Shown: in pieces, positions 49,531 through 60,310 of the stretch
Layout of the letters: each line of letters begins with the position of its first letter
How positions within the stretch are numbered: the stretch's first letter is position 1
Source of the DNA: Catonia carolina
Taxonomy: Eukaryota > Arthropoda > Insecta > Hemiptera > Achilidae
Direction: 5' to 3'
NCBI GenBank assembly: GCA_035578175.1
Contig: JAQMRL010000005.1
Coordinates: forward strand, 55,161,722-55,225,721
DNA: 64,000 bases
Notes under the pieces: model-generated
The model's input: the letters and a program-made list of their open reading frames with translations, nothing else
Told to the model about the DNA's origin: nothing
Databases searched by the model: none
Made by a program: the position numbers and the translations under genes

Positions 49531-50350
49531 TCATGAAGGGGATGTTTTTGTTCTTATGTCATTTGTTTTTTCTTTAAAGAATTTGTTTAACTTTTTTATG
49601 GCTGTGTTGTTTAATTTCAGAATAAAAAATCTAAGTTAAAAAGAAAAATATTTAAGTCGTGGATCGAACCTGGGTTGCCGGATTTGTAGCAGATTAAAAT
49701 ACAACCATTTATTTATAGTAATGTTCCGAGTTTCAGGTACTTGAATTTTAAATATTAAATCGAAGTGCAAAAATTATTCTCACAGCATAATTAATCATTT
49801 GATGAAAACCGGTAAAGAATTCAGTGATATATATTTTCTAAGAATAGAAAAATTTTGATCGTATGTCTTTATCCTTTATTTTGGGTGATCAATTTTCGTT
49901 AACGTGCCAAGAAGTAAGTGGCTATCTAACTGTGCGGATGTATCAGACAGGGAGAAGCATGGAACACTCGCCATGAGAGTTTTGGTCTTGACCTACTAAA
50001 AACCTTCAACATAGTGAACTATACGAAAGAAATTCAGTACCAAAAACTGTATATTTTTCTCGCGACTCTAGTGTAAAGCAGTGATACTCAACCTTTTGTT
50101 ATTTGCGTACCCCTTACCAAATTATTTTTATAAATTGTACCCCTGGATCAGATTCTAGTCCAGAGGCAATAATTCAGAATAAAATTTGGGGTTGTAATAA
50201 AAACTAATTAAAATAATACGATTACTTTATTCAGTGATAACATTTTAACACTACAATCTTAATAAAAAATTATTTTAACTAAAAATGTTTTAAAATTTAA
50301 CTTGCTGTCCATTAATTTTGTGATTTGTAATTTGATAAGTTATATATTAT
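49531..50350. other. Gene-free stretch with a hAT-like end
   Basis: Around 50075-50150 the sequence CAGTGATACTCAACCTTTTG followed by GCGTACCCCTTACC looks like the left end of a hAT-type element; no right end was found. A lone B-box-like GGTTCGATCC (minus) lies near 49671. Otherwise nothing recognised. Confidence 0.45.
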
Positions 50351-50688
50351 GCCCATAACGGGCAGACGGAATGTTAAATTATTTTCACTCGATCTGTTGA
50401 TTCCAGGGCTACAAAAAATAGTTCTGTTTCTTATCACATAGTCAGAGTTATCTCCTCTGAGAGTAATGAATTTCACTATACAGCTAGACCCTGTGGTGAA
50501 TTAAGTGAAGGTTTCATTTGCAGGGTGGAAAGTAGATGCTTTTCGGAGGGCCTGGCATGCTGATAAGCATACTCTTACAACTCAGTGAGGAAAGCAAGAG
50601 TAAACCACCTTATTTCTCGTTTTTACTGAGTAAAACCTCTAGAGGTTCAAACCAGCCTTTCGGCTGTTGACCTTAACAACAAGAAGTT
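50351..50688 (+). repeat. Rep-S copy 7, internally deleted
   Basis: From CCCATAACGGGCAGACGGAA to GACCTTAACAACAAG. About 60 bases between CACATAGTCA and GAGTTATCTCC of the other copies are missing. Confidence 0.88.
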
Positions 50689-50842
50689 ATATCTGGTGTG
50701 ACAAACTCACACAACCATTTTTTGCCAATGTAAATAATTATCTATATAACATATGTTAAATTATTAGTAAACAATGTAAAAAGAATGTAATTTTAACCAC
50801 GAGTGAATGACACAAAATTAAAACCAACCTCTGTTCGAATAA

Positions 50843-51766
50843 TTTCGAATGGTAATTTCGGGGATGCCTCCATGGGATCTAGTGGCGTGCGGGAGGGAAG
50901 AGCAGCATGCTGGTGCTGATAAAGAGGAATCTTGGAGTCGATTACTCAGCAGGTGGCAGAGAAGATGGAGCAAAGCTAGGGTCGGGGAGTGGACAAGGAG
51001 GTTAATTCCAAATGTCGAGGTGTGGATGAGGAGGACATTTGGTGATACAACTCACGAGCTGACGCAGTCGCTAACAGGGCATGGTTGCTGTGGGGCATAT
51101 TTGATGAGGTTCAAACTTCATGAAGTACCGGAATGTCGACTGTGCGACAGTGAAGAGGAGTCCATTGCGCATATTTTTGAAAGGTGTCCCTATTTTGGCC
51201 TCGACAGAATGGAGACATCTGAGAAGATAGGCGTTGTACAGTGGATCCCAGAGAGAGTAGGGGCAGCGATGCTGCGGGATGAGGAGAGCTGGAAGTTGGT
51301 CACTCAGTTTACGGAGAGGGTGGTTGTGAGACTGCGGAGGGAGGAGACATCTCGAGATCAGCGGGATCGCCCTCTCCCACAGTAAATCAATCCTGTCCCG
51401 ATCTCAGAAGGTAGGCGCACTAATTTCCTGAGGTGGTGATGAAAGAGATGAATGAAAGTGAGAGAGTGAGTGTTGGTCAGTGACAACGAGAGGGGAATTA
51501 GGTTACGGTTTCCTTCCTCGCCCGGCTGACAGTTTGTAAACTTTTTAACCCGACATTTCCCTTGTAGTATTAAATAAACAGTTCCGAGGGAGGTGGAGGG
51601 TTCTTTGCTGATGTCATATCAAGTGGCTAGGCGGCGGGTTTTCGGTTGGTAAGGCGGTTGCGGCCTCCTTGGGGCTGGACAAGGACGCCTCAATTGAGTC
51701 TAACACTACTTCCCCCATCGTGAGGGAGTGAACATGAGTTTTTCTCACCGCTTTGGATAAAAAAAC
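50843..51766 (+). mobile_element. 5'-truncated R1-like LINE tail
   Basis: Inserted in Rep-L with a short duplication (CTCTGTTCGAATAAT left, CTTTGTTCGAAAAT right). The sequence is far more GC-rich than the host repeat. It holds the ORF at 50849-51385 and a 380-bp 3' UTR ending in an A-run. Confidence 0.7.
50849..51385 (+). pseudogene. R1-like LINE ORF2 C-terminal region
   Basis: The 178-codon frame contains WQRRWSKARVGEWTRRLIP, then LTGHGCCGAYLMRFKL and CRLCDSEEESIAHIFERC (C-x2-C-x8-H-x4-C). This zinc-binding end after the reverse transcriptase is characteristic of R1-clade LINEs. The RT itself is missing, so the piece is truncated although the frame is open. Confidence 0.75.
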
Positions 51767-52387
51767 CTTTGTTCGAAAATAGCGTAAATCACTAATTGTC
51801 GGTAAACTAAGCTCTGTAGAAAAAAGTACTTAAAATAAAATTTGTAGGGTTTTTAATTTCCTTTAACTTTCTTTGTGTACACTTTTGTCGTAAAATTTAT
51901 ACTAAGTACGGAATCTTAAAAATTTCAATTTTTTATCGATTATGATGAGCGAAATACAGAAAATCACTGATTGATGCTAAACTAAGTGTTGTAAAAATAA
52001 ATGTTTGTAATAAAGGTTGTAGGTTTTTTAATTTTCTACAAATATGATTGTGTAAATTTTTGCTCTAAAATGCATAATTATTAAGGCCGCATCTTAAAAA
52101 AGTTTTAGTACGAGAGCACAAACTCCCAAAGAATTTCATCTGACATGTCACTTATCCGATCTTGTTGGTGTAGAGCATAAAAATATAGTAAATTAGGCGG
52201 TTTAAAAGAAATGGCCGTTTTTGAAAAAAATCACACAAATAAACTGCTACTTTCGGTTGACCTATTTTGATGAAAATCTTCGCGTCGGATCCACTAGTTA
52301 CTACTATATCTTTATTAAGTTAAAAGTTTCAACTTAGTACTATATCCCGTTCTTGAGATATTCGTTCACATGTAGACAAGAAACAAA

Positions 52388-52388
<1 letters not shown>

Positions 52389-52436
<48 letters not shown>

Positions 52437-52441
52437 ACACC
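52389..52441. repeat. (CA)n microsatellite inside Rep-L copy 9
   Basis: An almost pure CA run of about 50 bases ending with ATACACACAC, at the family's variable internal position. Confidence 0.95.
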
Positions 52442-52590
52442 AATCGCTAAAAACATGTAATTGGATCCAAGGGGCCCAACAATGTATATTTCCGGTGAAA
52501 ACTCGATTTCTAAAAATCTACATGAAAACAATAAATTACTTCCTTTCCTATATATTATTCATATAGGGCATGAGAAAATAAAAAGATGTC

Positions 52591-53693
52591 AATGCTTATT
52601 AATTTTTAAAGCTATAAATCTTATACTTGAATCAATTATTTCAGAAAGCCCATGTCAAAATTTTTCCTTTTTTGCTTTAATACCTACATTTCTGGATTGA
52701 TGAAATGTAAACACACCATTTCATACAGAAATCATCGAAGTCTTGCTTTTTTCACTAAAATAATGTTAAGAGCTTATTCTTATGTTTTTAGGCTTATCTT
52801 AAAGCCTTTTTTCCGGTTGAAAATAAAATAGGTGATATTTAACCTAAAGTCCTACACTTTAGAAAATACAAAGTTTCTGTGGAAAAATCTGTATGCAGGA
52901 GAAAACTACTATAAATTGATGATTACAAGAAAACGTGAGTATTTCAGATAACCGATTTTTGTTTTTGAAAGTCAAGAATTTCAATTTTAATTGTAGAGAA
53001 AAGATTCCTCAAGTTACTAGTGTAATAAATAAATAAATATTTTTGCAAAACACAATTGTTTTGTGGTTATTTAACAAAGCATTTAGTACAGAAACAACGT
53101 CAGTCAGTATTTTACTTACATTTACTTTAGGAACAAGAAAATTTTAAGGTAGTATTTTGACTTATGTGCTTTCTCAAATGACCGATTCACTTTGAACATA
53201 AATAAATAGTTGTTAATTGGTGAGAAAACAAACATAAATTAATTAAATAAATTTTTAAAAGCTATAAAATATTCTCTTATAATTTGGTAATAAAATTACA
53301 TTGATGACAGATTTTCATTGATTTTTTTTTGGAAAACTTTCAATTAGTTCAGTAATCCGTAAATTGTTTAACTTCAGTTCAAGGTATTAATAAAAATATT
53401 AAAATAAAAAGAAATGTATTAAATTAATCTAGTGGATAATTTTTGGCAGTTTTTCAATGTGAAGTTTTTTTTTCACTAAAATAAGAATACTAGGTGGCAT
53501 CGTTGTATGAAATGTAATTTTATTAACGAATATGCTAAATTAGTCTTGATGCTCTTGGGAAATGGTTGTTTGTGTAACACTGTTGACAGTTTTGGTTATG
53601 TAATTTCTTTTCTTTTATTTTCCTCAAGGTGATAAATTTTTTATGGTTTAAAACTTTATAGGTTAGAACAGGCCTACATCTAAAGAAGAAACA
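52591..53693. other. AT-rich sequence, no feature seen
   Basis: No recognisable ORF or repeat. Confidence 0.5.
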
Positions 53694-54462
53694 TCTATAT
53701 AATAAAGAAGAAACGTCTGTTTGTTTGTTTGTTTGTATGAGGTAATCTCAGAAACTACTAAACTGATTTTAAAAAATCTTTCATTGTTGCATAGCTTAGA
53801 GCTTCCTGATCAATTTAGGCTATTTTGAAACTTTTAGTAACTTGAATTAAGTAAGTTAAGCAACTTAAAGTGTGACGATGTCGCATGTTTTAGTTTATCG
53901 GGTGCATAGCACTTTTATTTTTTCTAAGTCCTCTGGATGGTGTATTTTTTGGGCTAGAAGCACGATTCAACTTTTATATTTATATAGAAACTTTTATATT
54001 TATAGAAAAACGTGAAGAATAACATTCGATTCCAAAAACAATAAAAATTCGGAAATATTCAAAACAAATTTTTTTGTACTGTATTTTATATATTTGTTTT
54101 CCTTCGACAGGTAGCGAACTTAATTACTCTGCGTACCGCACCCACGTATTACTGTCTCTTATCTCAGCCATATATCAACTGTCTCTTTCTTTTTCATCGG
54201 TATTCTTCTATGTATTCTATTCAATTCTGTTAAATCGCAGGGACAAACATTTAATACGGTGGGCATCGATTTGAGACAAGAGTGCTTCTTTCACTCATGG
54301 ACAACTTTATGTCGGACTTTCTAGAGCTGAAAGTGCAGAGAATGAATTTGTTTTGCTCCCACAGGGCAACAAAATCAGAAATATTGTATATAGAGAGGTT
54401 TTAAAATAATTTAATGAGGCCTACATTAGCTGCTGTGAAGCGAAGCGAGCGGAGGTTGCTAG
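53694..54462 (+). mobile_element. Helitron-like non-autonomous element (769 bp)
   Basis: It starts TCTATATAATAAAGAAGAAA after an A and ends GGAGGTTGCTAG before a T, fitting the TC...CTRR ends and A|T target of Helitrons. The GAAGCGAAGCGAGCGG stretch near the end is GC-rich as expected, though I do not see a perfect hairpin. The 5' part has the GTTTGTTTGTTTGTATGAGG motif that recurs reversed near 57.5 kb. No helicase or Rep ORF. Confidence 0.55.
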
Positions 54463-54536
54463 TTATTGATAAATTAACGAATATTTTAGTTAATTATAAC
54501 TTTTTTTTGTAAATTTATATTTTATCTCATTTTTAA

Positions 54537-54580
54537 TTTTTCTTGCACTATATGAATATAAAAGGAAGGAAAGTATAGTT
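54537..54580 (+). repeat. Rep-L head fragment
   Basis: TTTTTCTTGCACTATATGAA and AAAAGGAAGGAAAGTAT match the first 40 bases of the family; the rest is absent. Confidence 0.5.
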
Positions 54581-54599
54581 ACTTGAATTTTTATTATTA

Positions 54600-55310
54600 T
54601 TCTGTTATTGAATACAATTCGTAGCCATGGCGGAAATTGATTGTTACTTTTGAATAACTTTCGTACTTTGGTAACTTTTCGGTTTAATGACTTTGCACTT
54701 ATAGGATAAAATCTTGAATGTTATAAAGACAGGGTTCAAGCTGGAGGAGCTTGAATTGAATTTTTCAAAGATGTGAAACCTGGTTTTAAAAAATTATTTA
54801 TAATACGTAGGTGTACACACTCTCGGAAGTGGCTAGTAGTTAACTATTTTACAACCAGATCTTTATTGTTTATGCTACAGTCAAACGCTTGTAGCAAAGA
54901 TATGAATAGAATACCCAAAAATAGACTGTCGTATGAACGACAAAAATTAGTATACTACATTTTGTCGTACAGGTATGAAAACAGCCTAAAAGTACAATCC
55001 ATTCGAAATAGCGTGATTATATTACTTAAATGGAATAAAGAACAGAGGGACAATTAATAATGGAAAAGAAAGAAAATAGTGATTTTTTTCCAATAACACA
55101 CGGCAAATGGAAATCAAATTTATTAATTAATCAAGTCTGTGTATTGAATGCGCGGGTTACTGAATGCAACAATAACAAATGTCAGTAAAATAATTAATTT
55201 CATATGATTTTCAAAATTGCAAAACAAAGATTTATATTATTTATTTTGTAAGAATAATTAAAAGGGAAATTTTACTTTCGAAAAGAGACTTTTTATTTTG
55301 AAAAGTTACC
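54600..55310. other. No feature seen
   Basis: An open frame at 54773-55057 (94 codons) has no recognisable motif and I do not support it as a gene. Confidence 0.4.
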
Positions 55311-55317
55311 ACCATTC

Positions 55318-55442
55318 AGAGACTTACTGTCATGCTGTTTCGGTTGGACTGTAAGTACCTTAACCAGGAACCTTCATCTCCGAAAATCAGCTGTTAAACA
55401 GCTGACTCGCGGGAACGACTTAACCTCTAGACCAACCCATTA
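55318..55442 (-). repeat. tRNA-like SINE head (SINE-C)
   Basis: The minus strand reads ATGGGTTGGTCTAGAGGTTA (A-box) and AGGTTCCTGGTTAAGGTACT (B-box) in tRNA spacing, immediately left of the palindromic element. Confidence 0.45.
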
Positions 55443-55502
55443 AAAATTAGTATACCACATACTAAAATAATAAAAACACATAAAATACACACATAAAAAG
55501 AG

Positions 55503-56717
55503 TGTGGAAAATGTCCACATTCGTGCGCTTTCTTTTTCAACTTGCGATGTCGCATGCTACATCACATGCGCTTAGAGGCATACCACCTTCCCGCGTTCGT
55601 TTGAAGAGCTTTATCTCAAAAACCTTAACGAATATTTTTGAACAATACACTAAATTAAAGCCTGTTCTTTCCTGCATTGATTGGTTTGATTTAGATTGTG
55701 TTATTTAGAAATTAATTGGAGATAACTCCAGTAATTTACGCAAAAAAGTACGCTGTTTTTAGTCGGTTTTCCGTTAAACGCCCGTTACTCCATCTAGGCT
55801 TTTCATAAAAATCGGCGTTTAAGTACGTTGAAGATCAGAGTTTTTTTTGTATAATATGAATATTTTAAAAGTTAAATCTCATGTTCCGTTTTAATATGCC
55901 GGCCACTTTTTAAAAAAGTGTTTTTTGGCTGTACGTAATGGTAGGGAAATGTTTTTGGACTGAACCATGCATTTTCACAACAGTATTAAGTCAAGCAAAG
56001 CGTTTATTTTGTTTAATAAAAACATCGTTAAATAATTCAAAATGAGCTACGGAATGAGTTGCGGCAGGAAAAAACACAACAGTTTGTTTTTCTAAACGAC
56101 TACACTCGGAGCGAATACCGTTATAGAGCTCAATTCCCCTCAAGAAGTTTAGAGGCTAATAGAATTTTCTGTTAGCACCACATGTCTATTTCAAATTACA
56201 AATGCAAAATACGATACATGACACAATACTGCTGTAAAAATGCATGGTTCAGTCCAAGAATCATTTCCCTCTCCTTACGTGAAGCCAAAATACACTTTTT
56301 AAAAAAAAATGGCCGGCATTTTAAAATGGACATCAGACTTCTATTTTAAAATGTTCATATTGAGAAAACTCTGATCTTCAACGTACTTAAACACCGTTCT
56401 TTTATGAAAAGCCTGGATGGAGTAACGGACGTTTAAAAACTACATTATCGGAATACCGACCAAAATCTGAGTACTTTTTATGCGTAAATTGCTGTATCTC
56501 CGACTAGTTTCAAAATAAAATAATTTAAGTCAAACCAATCAACGCAGGAAAGAACAGGCTTTAATTTAGTGTAGTGTTCAAAAATATTCATTAGGTTTTT
56601 CTGAGATAAAGCTCTTCAAACGAGTGCGGACAAGTGAAATGTCATGCCTCTAAGCGCAAGCGGCGTAGCATGCTACATCGCATGCGACATCGCACGAGTG
56701 TGGACATAGCTAATGGG
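55503..56717. mobile_element. Long-armed foldback (palindromic) element, about 1.2 kb
   Basis: The arms at about 55503-55990 and 56228-56717 are inverted copies of each other over nearly 490 bp, with about 240 bp between. Examples: GAAGAGCTTTATCTC (55604) against GAGATAAAGCTCTTC (56602), AAAGCCTGTTCTTTCCTGC against GCAGGAAAGAACAGGCTTT, and CTGAACCATGCATTTT against AAAATGCATGGTTCAG. The ends carry overlapping GCGATGTCGCATGC motifs. No transposase. This is a foldback or long-TIR MITE. Confidence 0.85.
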
Positions 56718-57440
56718 TTGAATGAAAGTAAATCTTTTATAACATGGCTGGAATTGCTTAGTTTTCTTTTATCTGTTTGATTAGAATAAAGACTTAATTT
56801 TTATATTTATTTTTAACACGGTAATAATAGCTTTGTATACTTTTTAACTCACTCATGTGTTAGTTGATTTTACTCTACGATTGATTAATTTAGATTCAGT
56901 CCATTGGTTTCTTCCATGTGCAAATCCCTAATAGCCTTTATATACACAAAATGATTTAAAAAAACAATAAATTTGTAATTTTCTTTATGAAATTAATCGG
57001 ATTGACTTGCGAACCGATATTTTAAGATTACAAATAAATAAACCATTCATATTCAATACAAACATACAACATTTACTCATGGAGAAAATTTGAAAATATT
57101 GTTTTGATTACTAAGATATTCTCACCTATCTCGTTTAAAAAAATATAAACTTTTTTAATATTAGATGCAATGGTTTTTCCGTATCGTTGATAAATTATGC
57201 TGACAACAAAAAGTGGCTGTTCGATTTAGTGCTAGGCCAAATGCAGAATTTATGTCATTCAGACAGAAATAAGACAATTTTCAAAATTTTTTACAATTTT
57301 GAAAAAAAGAAAGCGTGTAGTATTGTCGAGCGGTACTATACCGTCCTGTACACTTGTGCTATGTACAATAGATGGTATACAATAGAATACATAGGTAAAA
57401 GAACTAATCGAAAGGCTTCATTTTAAATCAAAATTTGAAA
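56718..57440. other. No feature seen
   Basis: An open frame at 57187-57426 (79 codons) shows no motif and is not supported as a gene. The rest is AT-rich. Confidence 0.4.
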
Positions 57441-57576
57441 AATTACGTAATACCATATGGTCTTCTATGTTGCTCAGGAAACTCTAAGCTTCCAACACTT
57501 TAAAGATTTATGAAGTCAGTTGGGTAGTTTCTGAGATTATCTCATACAAACAAACATATTTTCTTTAAAATATTAT
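57440..57576 (-). repeat. Reversed head of the Helitron-like family
   Basis: Reversed it reads ATGTTTGTTTGTATGAGATA then ATCTCAGAAACTAC, matching the first part of the 53.69-kb element. Only about 130 bases are recognisable. Confidence 0.5.
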
Positions 57577-57633
57577 ACTATTTTTCAGGGATGATGAGTT
57601 CGAAACGTACGCATTGCCCCCTACCCACTTCAT
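57577..57633. repeat. 57-bp direct repeat, copy 1
   Basis: ACTATTTTTCAGGGATGATG ... GCATTGCCCCCTACCCACTT. The second copy is at 58127-58183; the last 33 bases are nearly identical. Confidence 0.85.
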
Positions 57634-57644
57634 GATAAAAAAAC

Positions 57645-58126
57645 AAAAAATGATTTTAGCGATTGGTGTGTGTGAGTGTGGTTGTGTGTGAAAAAATATC
57701 TTAAGATCGGAATGTCGTACGACGTTGAAGCTTGGAAATTGAATTAAGTACCATCAGGGGCCTGACACGAACAGTTTCATCATAATAAGTAAACCAAAAG
57801 TTTATTCGTTAGATTTTTACTTTTCTAAGATTTTTTTCAAAAACGGCTGCTACGATTTTTTTTTGAATCGATTTTTGAATTGATTTATTTTTGATCGCCT
57901 CATTTACTACATTTTGTATGCTCTACAAGATGGGATAAGGGGAATATCTACTGAAATTCGTGGGAGGCTGTGCTTTCATAGTACAATACATATTGTTTTT
58001 AAGCTGGAGGCGTTAATATGCATTTTATGGCAGAGGTATAAAGCATAATTAAATTGTAGAAAATTAAAACCCTACAACACTATTATTTAAAATTTTTTTT
58101 ACACAGCTTAGTTTAGCGTTAATTAC
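57645..58126 (+). repeat. Rep-L copy 10, internal part, diverged
   Basis: GATTTTAGCGATTGGTGTGT, GACACGAACAGTTTCATCAT, ACGGCTGCTACGATTTTTTT and TACTGAAATTCGTGGGAGGC match the family order. It lies exactly between the two 57-bp direct repeats. Confidence 0.75.
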
Positions 58127-58183
58127 ACTATTTTTCAAGGTTGATGAGCTTTGAACGTACGCATTGCCCCCTACCCACTTCAT
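58127..58183. repeat. 57-bp direct repeat, copy 2
   Basis: Same length and order as 57577-57633, with about 6 differences. Confidence 0.85.
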
Positions 58184-58585
58184 AGCTAGCTAATTACTTG
58201 CCAGCAATATTGCCAACACTTGCTCTCGTAGCTGTTATATATTTCGTCAGCCATTTTTTCGGTCTTTTAATAAAAATTATAACCTATGAACATACAATCA
58301 GGTGATTATATTATAAAGTATTGCATGTTAACACACGTTATAATCGATGTGTTCAGTACAAGATGCAAGACACGAGTGAACTACTGCGGCTCTTATACGC
58401 ATGCGCGCGTTAAGTTTGTCAGGCTCAACATTCATACAATTTGACAACGCTGGCAAATGTTCTGGTTGGTCTAAACGCGTGGAACAGCAGAGTTTATCAA
58501 TCGTAAAAAGCGTTATAGTATAGATTATATTTTATAATTTCTATTTCGTATCAAAATCTCTCTACTTGTAAAGGTCTATTCTCAC

Positions 58586-58658
58586 GACGCTAGTACTAGT
58601 TGCTAGTCAACTAGCTGCTAGGTGACTAGCTACTTGTAGGAGCTAGTTAACTAGCGTC
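58586..58658. repeat. CTAG-rich near-palindrome
   Basis: It holds eight CTAG tetramers in 73 bases, bounded by GACGCTAGT and ACTAGCGTC. It could form a cruciform or be the end of an unknown transposon. Confidence 0.7.
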
Positions 58659-58741
58659 ATGGTAATTGGCTATTATAGAAGTGTGAATTGTGCTGGATTT
58701 ATGAGAAAAACTATGAGTTGTGTCGCACTATTTTATAATTT

Positions 58742-58890
58742 TTTTTTAGTTTATTTTAAATTCGGATCAACAGCTCGGTTATTATCTACTGCAGTGGAGT
58801 TTTAACTTGTGTAAAGACTCTACCCGGGAACGAACCCGGAACCTCTGCGTTGTAGACTAGCGCGCTACCACTACGTTACAGAGGCGGCCG
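58742..58890 (-). repeat. SINE-B copy
   Basis: Reversed: GGCCGCCTCTGTAACGTAGT (A-box side), AGGTTCCGGGTTCGTTCCCG (B-box), a shortened body and an A-run (TAAACTAAAAAAA). Confidence 0.78.
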
Positions 58891-60310
58891 TACTATGTTT
58901 ATTTTGGTGTAGGCGATTTTTATGATCAAGAATATATATTATTATTTATTAAAGTTCTTTTATATTGAAAAAGCAATAAGAAATAAATATTTAAAAATTC
59001 AGCCTCAAACATTTTGTGATAAATATATAATTTATGCAGTAAAAGTGATGGATGGGATCATAGTTTTTAAAAAGAATAAAGAAAAATTTCCATATTTCAT
59101 TCTAGTTGTTTTCTGAATATATTATTGAACTTCGTGTTCCTCTTTGTAAAACGCCTCTTTAAGACTACTAAAACAATCATTTTTCAAAAAAGACAAATAG
59201 CCAAATATTTCTTAGGAACTTCTTTTCAGAATTTATAACTAACAGCTAAAAACAATAAAATGAACATTTATCTTTAGTTATTATAAAAGATAAAGGTTAT
59301 TTCTTTGAAATATAACCTAATTTTTTGAAGTATATAATTGTTTTTTTTTTAGGTTTTTAGATGCACCAATTATTAGAATTTGTAATTATTAATGTGTACA
59401 CCCTTAATATTATCTGGAACATCTCAATTCCGCGCGGGCTTATTGCTAACTTTAGAGGGGTTGAGTTAAAATTGAAGTTGTAAACATCACTATATGAATA
59501 AAATTAATTATTGGTACCCTATTAAAATATATTTACAAAGTTTTAGAATTATTACGTCTTTTCTGAAAGGTATAAAAATAATATTCATTTCTGTAGGTTT
59601 ATTAATTATATTTTTAAGTATTGTAATTAAAATTGTTTATTTTCATACAAATACTTTAGTTTTTTTTTCAACCCCTAACGAGAACAAATGTACAGACTCT
59701 CTTCTAGGTGAATTTCTTGAAATTCACTAAACATCTTCCGACAGACAGCATTGAGTACAAAATTGGGCTAAAAATATACCCTTCTTGTATTATTTGAAAT
59801 TAGATTTCTAAAATTATAAACAATTACCTATATTTTGTATAAATATTATCAGGTAAAGTAAAAATTTACAAAAAATCACTTTTAAAAGAACGTGCATGAG
59901 CTGTTATGAGCATCCATATAGACTAACGTATCTTAGTAAAAGATAACTGACACATGCAGGTGACAGCACTTTCTTCGCATGACAGTTAAATAACGATCTA
60001 AAACGTCTAGAGTTACTGAAAAATATAACTTACATGGTACAGAATTAAATAAATATCACACGCTTTGCAGAAAAATAATAAAAATATGTATCTTTATACA
60101 GAAATTTAGGATTTTGTTGTTTTTCTGGAATTATAGGATGTTTTGTATTTTCCATACTTTTTCAGACATAAAATACTTTTTTTTTGTACTTTCGTATAGG
60201 AAAATGGCTGAACTGAATTTACATAATTTAATCTCGCTTTTCCTTTGTTAATAACATCCAGGAGTCTCCCAAAAAAGTACAGGACACGTCAAGTGAATTT
60301 ACTAACTTAC
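58891..60310. other. Gene-free AT-rich stretch
   Basis: Short open frames (58922-59116, 59494-59730) lack motifs and have the composition of the surroundings; not supported as genes. Near 60260 the phrase CCAGGAGTCTCCCAAAAAAG resembles one near 10273, an unidentified short repeat. Confidence 0.45.

Larger units (their letters stand above)
50689..52590 (-). repeat. Rep-L copy 9, split by an R1-like LINE
   Basis: It starts ATCTGGTGTGACAAACTCAC, breaks at about 50843, resumes at about 51767 and ends near CATATAGGGCATGAGAAAAT. It contains a pure (CA)n run at about 52389-52441. Confidence 0.85.

Noticed and set aside
59494..59730. Small hydrophobic ORF, possible membrane peptide
   Set aside because: Composition equals the AT-rich surroundings; no promoter, splice or homology evidence.
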